A program made the translations under genes and the position numbers. Below the pieces are notes generated by a model. It had not been told where the DNA came from. It searched no databases and saw only the letters and a program-made list of their open reading frames with translations. A DNA stretch of 64,000 bases from Desmodesmus armatus (Eukaryota > Chlorophyta > Chlorophyceae > Sphaeropleales > Scenedesmaceae). Where the stretch lies: NCBI GenBank assembly GCA_007449985.2, contig VIIQ02000201.1, forward strand, positions 1-64,000. Direction: 5' to 3'. Shown piece by piece: positions 63,319-64,000 of the stretch; the first letter of the stretch is position 1; every line of letters starts with the position of its first letter.

Positions 63319-63938
63319 TTGGAATAAATGAAATAATTGAATCTGCATAAATCTTAAATGTTGAAGTGAAAAAAAATGGAATGATTAAAAGACGGTGTGA
63401 CTTGAACGAGGGACTGTTGATACATGAGCGATAGTCTTTAAGTGGTTAGCTACGGAAGGTGGCGGAAGGTGGTGGAAGGTGGTGTGCATTTGTCTTGAGT
63501 AAGAACCGATCGATGTTGGTGAAGTGAGAAAAGTTGGAATGATTTAAAGACGGTGTGACTTGAACGAGTGGCGTGTGATACATGAGCGATAGTTTTTAAG
63601 TGGTTAGCTACGGAAGGTGGCGGAAGGTGGCGGAAGGTGGTCGCATGGAGCTCGTGGAAGGGGGTGGAAGGTGGTGGAAGGTGGTGGAAGGTGGTGGAAG
63701 GTGGTGGAAGGTGGTGTGCATGGAGCTGTTCGGAGAACCGAGGGTCAGCACGCTCCGCCTATCGGCTCCGCTTTGCTTGCTTCCGTGGGGTGCCGCCCTT
63801 TTTTGGTTTTTCGGTGTTTTTTGAAAAAATCGCGAAAAATCGTAAAAAATCGCGAAAAATCGTAAAATTGAAAAAAAACGAGTATGAGGGGAGGGTGATA
63901 CTCACGCTGGACGAGTATATGCGAGGGATATATGAATA
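63319..63938. repeat. Right end of the provirus: direct repeats and minisatellites
   Basis: No gene was seen. An 80-bp block (GACGGTGTGACTTGAACGAG to AGTGGTTAGCTACGGAAGGT) occurs at about 63,391-63,470 and 63,547-63,625. A GGTGGAAGGT minisatellite follows at 63,609-63,716. AAAATCGCGAAAAATCGT-type repeats lie at 63,825-63,868. No inverted counterpart is found at the left end (45,758), which suggests that end is truncated. Confidence 0.65.
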
Positions 63939-64000
63939 CGTGCTGGCTCCTGTCGGCAAGGTTCCCATCATGTGTCAAACCCCCGGCCAATCACCTCGCA
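63939..64000. repeat. Satellite array resumes after the provirus
   Basis: Sequence from CGTGCTGGCTCCTGTCGG on is the exon-like core of the satellite unit, with two substitutions relative to the array before 45757. It shows that the provirus lies inside one array unit. Confidence 0.88.

Larger units (their letters stand above)
45758..63938. mobile_element. Endogenous polinton-like/virophage-type virus inserted in the satellite
   Basis: This segment is A+T-rich, unlike its surroundings. It interrupts a satellite unit between GCCGTGTC (ends 45757) and CGTGCTGGCTCC (resumes 63939); three to four satellite bases are missing and no target duplication is seen. It encodes a GIY-YIG nuclease, two minor-capsid-like proteins, small proteins, a primase-helicase and a tyrosine recombinase, a set typical of polinton-like viruses and virophages of algae. 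Major capsid, packaging ATPase, protease and polymerase genes are not visible, and the ends do not show matching inverted repeats, so it is incomplete. Later insertions lie at about 50,610-57,480, 59,157-60,176, 61,363-61,398 and 62,212-62,366. Confidence 0.78.

Noticed and set aside
63384..63470. tRNA-like words (AGTGGTTAGC and a reversed GTTCAAGTC with a T-run)
   Set aside because: A-box-like and B-box-like words lie on opposite strands and no acceptor or T-stem pairs, so no tRNA fold is possible.
45758..63938. The A+T-rich block as bacterial or organelle contamination
   Set aside because: Both junctions are inside the host satellite, and host-type LINEs with G+C-rich sequence are inserted within it.

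Overview
The window looks like nuclear DNA of a green alga (Chlorophyta; the class is uncertain, with a coccoid or chlorophycean lineage most likely). The host DNA is G+C-rich and full of CAG/CTG runs. It has spliceosomal introns with clean GT-AG and one GC-AG boundary, a plant-type AP2-domain gene with long glutamine tracts, and plant-type TTTAGGG telomere-like tracts. Almost none of it is ordinary single-copy gene space: most is mobile elements, tandem arrays and an endogenous virus.

Region 1 (1-15,183) holds two related families of Tc1/mariner/IS630-like transposons. Family 1 occurs as three tandem 3,551-bp units (1-9,984), and family 2 as about one and a half 3,524-bp units (9,988-15,183). 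In both families the transposase is encoded on the minus strand in two exons joined by a phase-0 intron of about 0.8 kb. That intron is almost completely filled by a plus-strand (antisense) ORF of about 250 codons. The two nested proteins resemble each other and look like a Cys-rich module followed by a Vsr/DUF559-like PD-(D/E)XK nuclease fold. I consider this nested antisense architecture, seen in two diverged families, the main candidate for an undescribed system.

Region 2 (15,184-30,240) is host DNA. It contains a five-exon (or more) AP2-domain, Gln-rich regulator gene (16,226-22,166, plus strand), a long stretch without recognisable genes, and an isolated first exon of a mitochondrial biotin-dependent carboxylase alpha subunit (28,075-28,425, minus strand). 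A short-repeat/TGACGTCA cluster lies just upstream of that exon.

Region 3 (30,241-45,757, resuming at 63,939) is a higher-order tandem array with a base period of about 1,206 bp. It carries an internally amplified 420-bp block that contains an exon-like 180-nt segment with good splice signals on both sides.

Region 4 (45,758-63,938) is a visibly A+T-rich endogenous virus of polinton-like/virophage type, inserted inside one unit of that satellite. It carries a GIY-YIG nuclease, two single-jelly-roll-like minor capsid/penton candidates, several small virion or hypothetical genes, and a zinc-finger protein. It also carries a large AEP primase - zinc-finger - herpes-OBP-like SF2 helicase gene and a tyrosine recombinase. 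No major capsid protein, packaging ATPase, protease or DNA polymerase is visible. The provirus is decayed. Several genes carry one-base shifts, mostly in A/T runs. The primase-helicase is split by a full-length LINE (about 50,610-57,480, 1,788-codon ORF with intact-looking endonuclease and reverse transcriptase motifs) and by a 1.0-kb element with 12-bp terminal inverted repeats (59,157-60,176). The recombinase is split by a 5'-truncated LINE. A 36-bp head-to-head telomere-repeat insertion lies in a three-copy viral repeat. Together these suggest an old provirus in repeat-rich, probably silent chromatin that has acted as a sink for later insertions.

Caveat: no search could be run. Family names rest on motifs read by eye, and single-base indels may be assembly errors rather than mutations.
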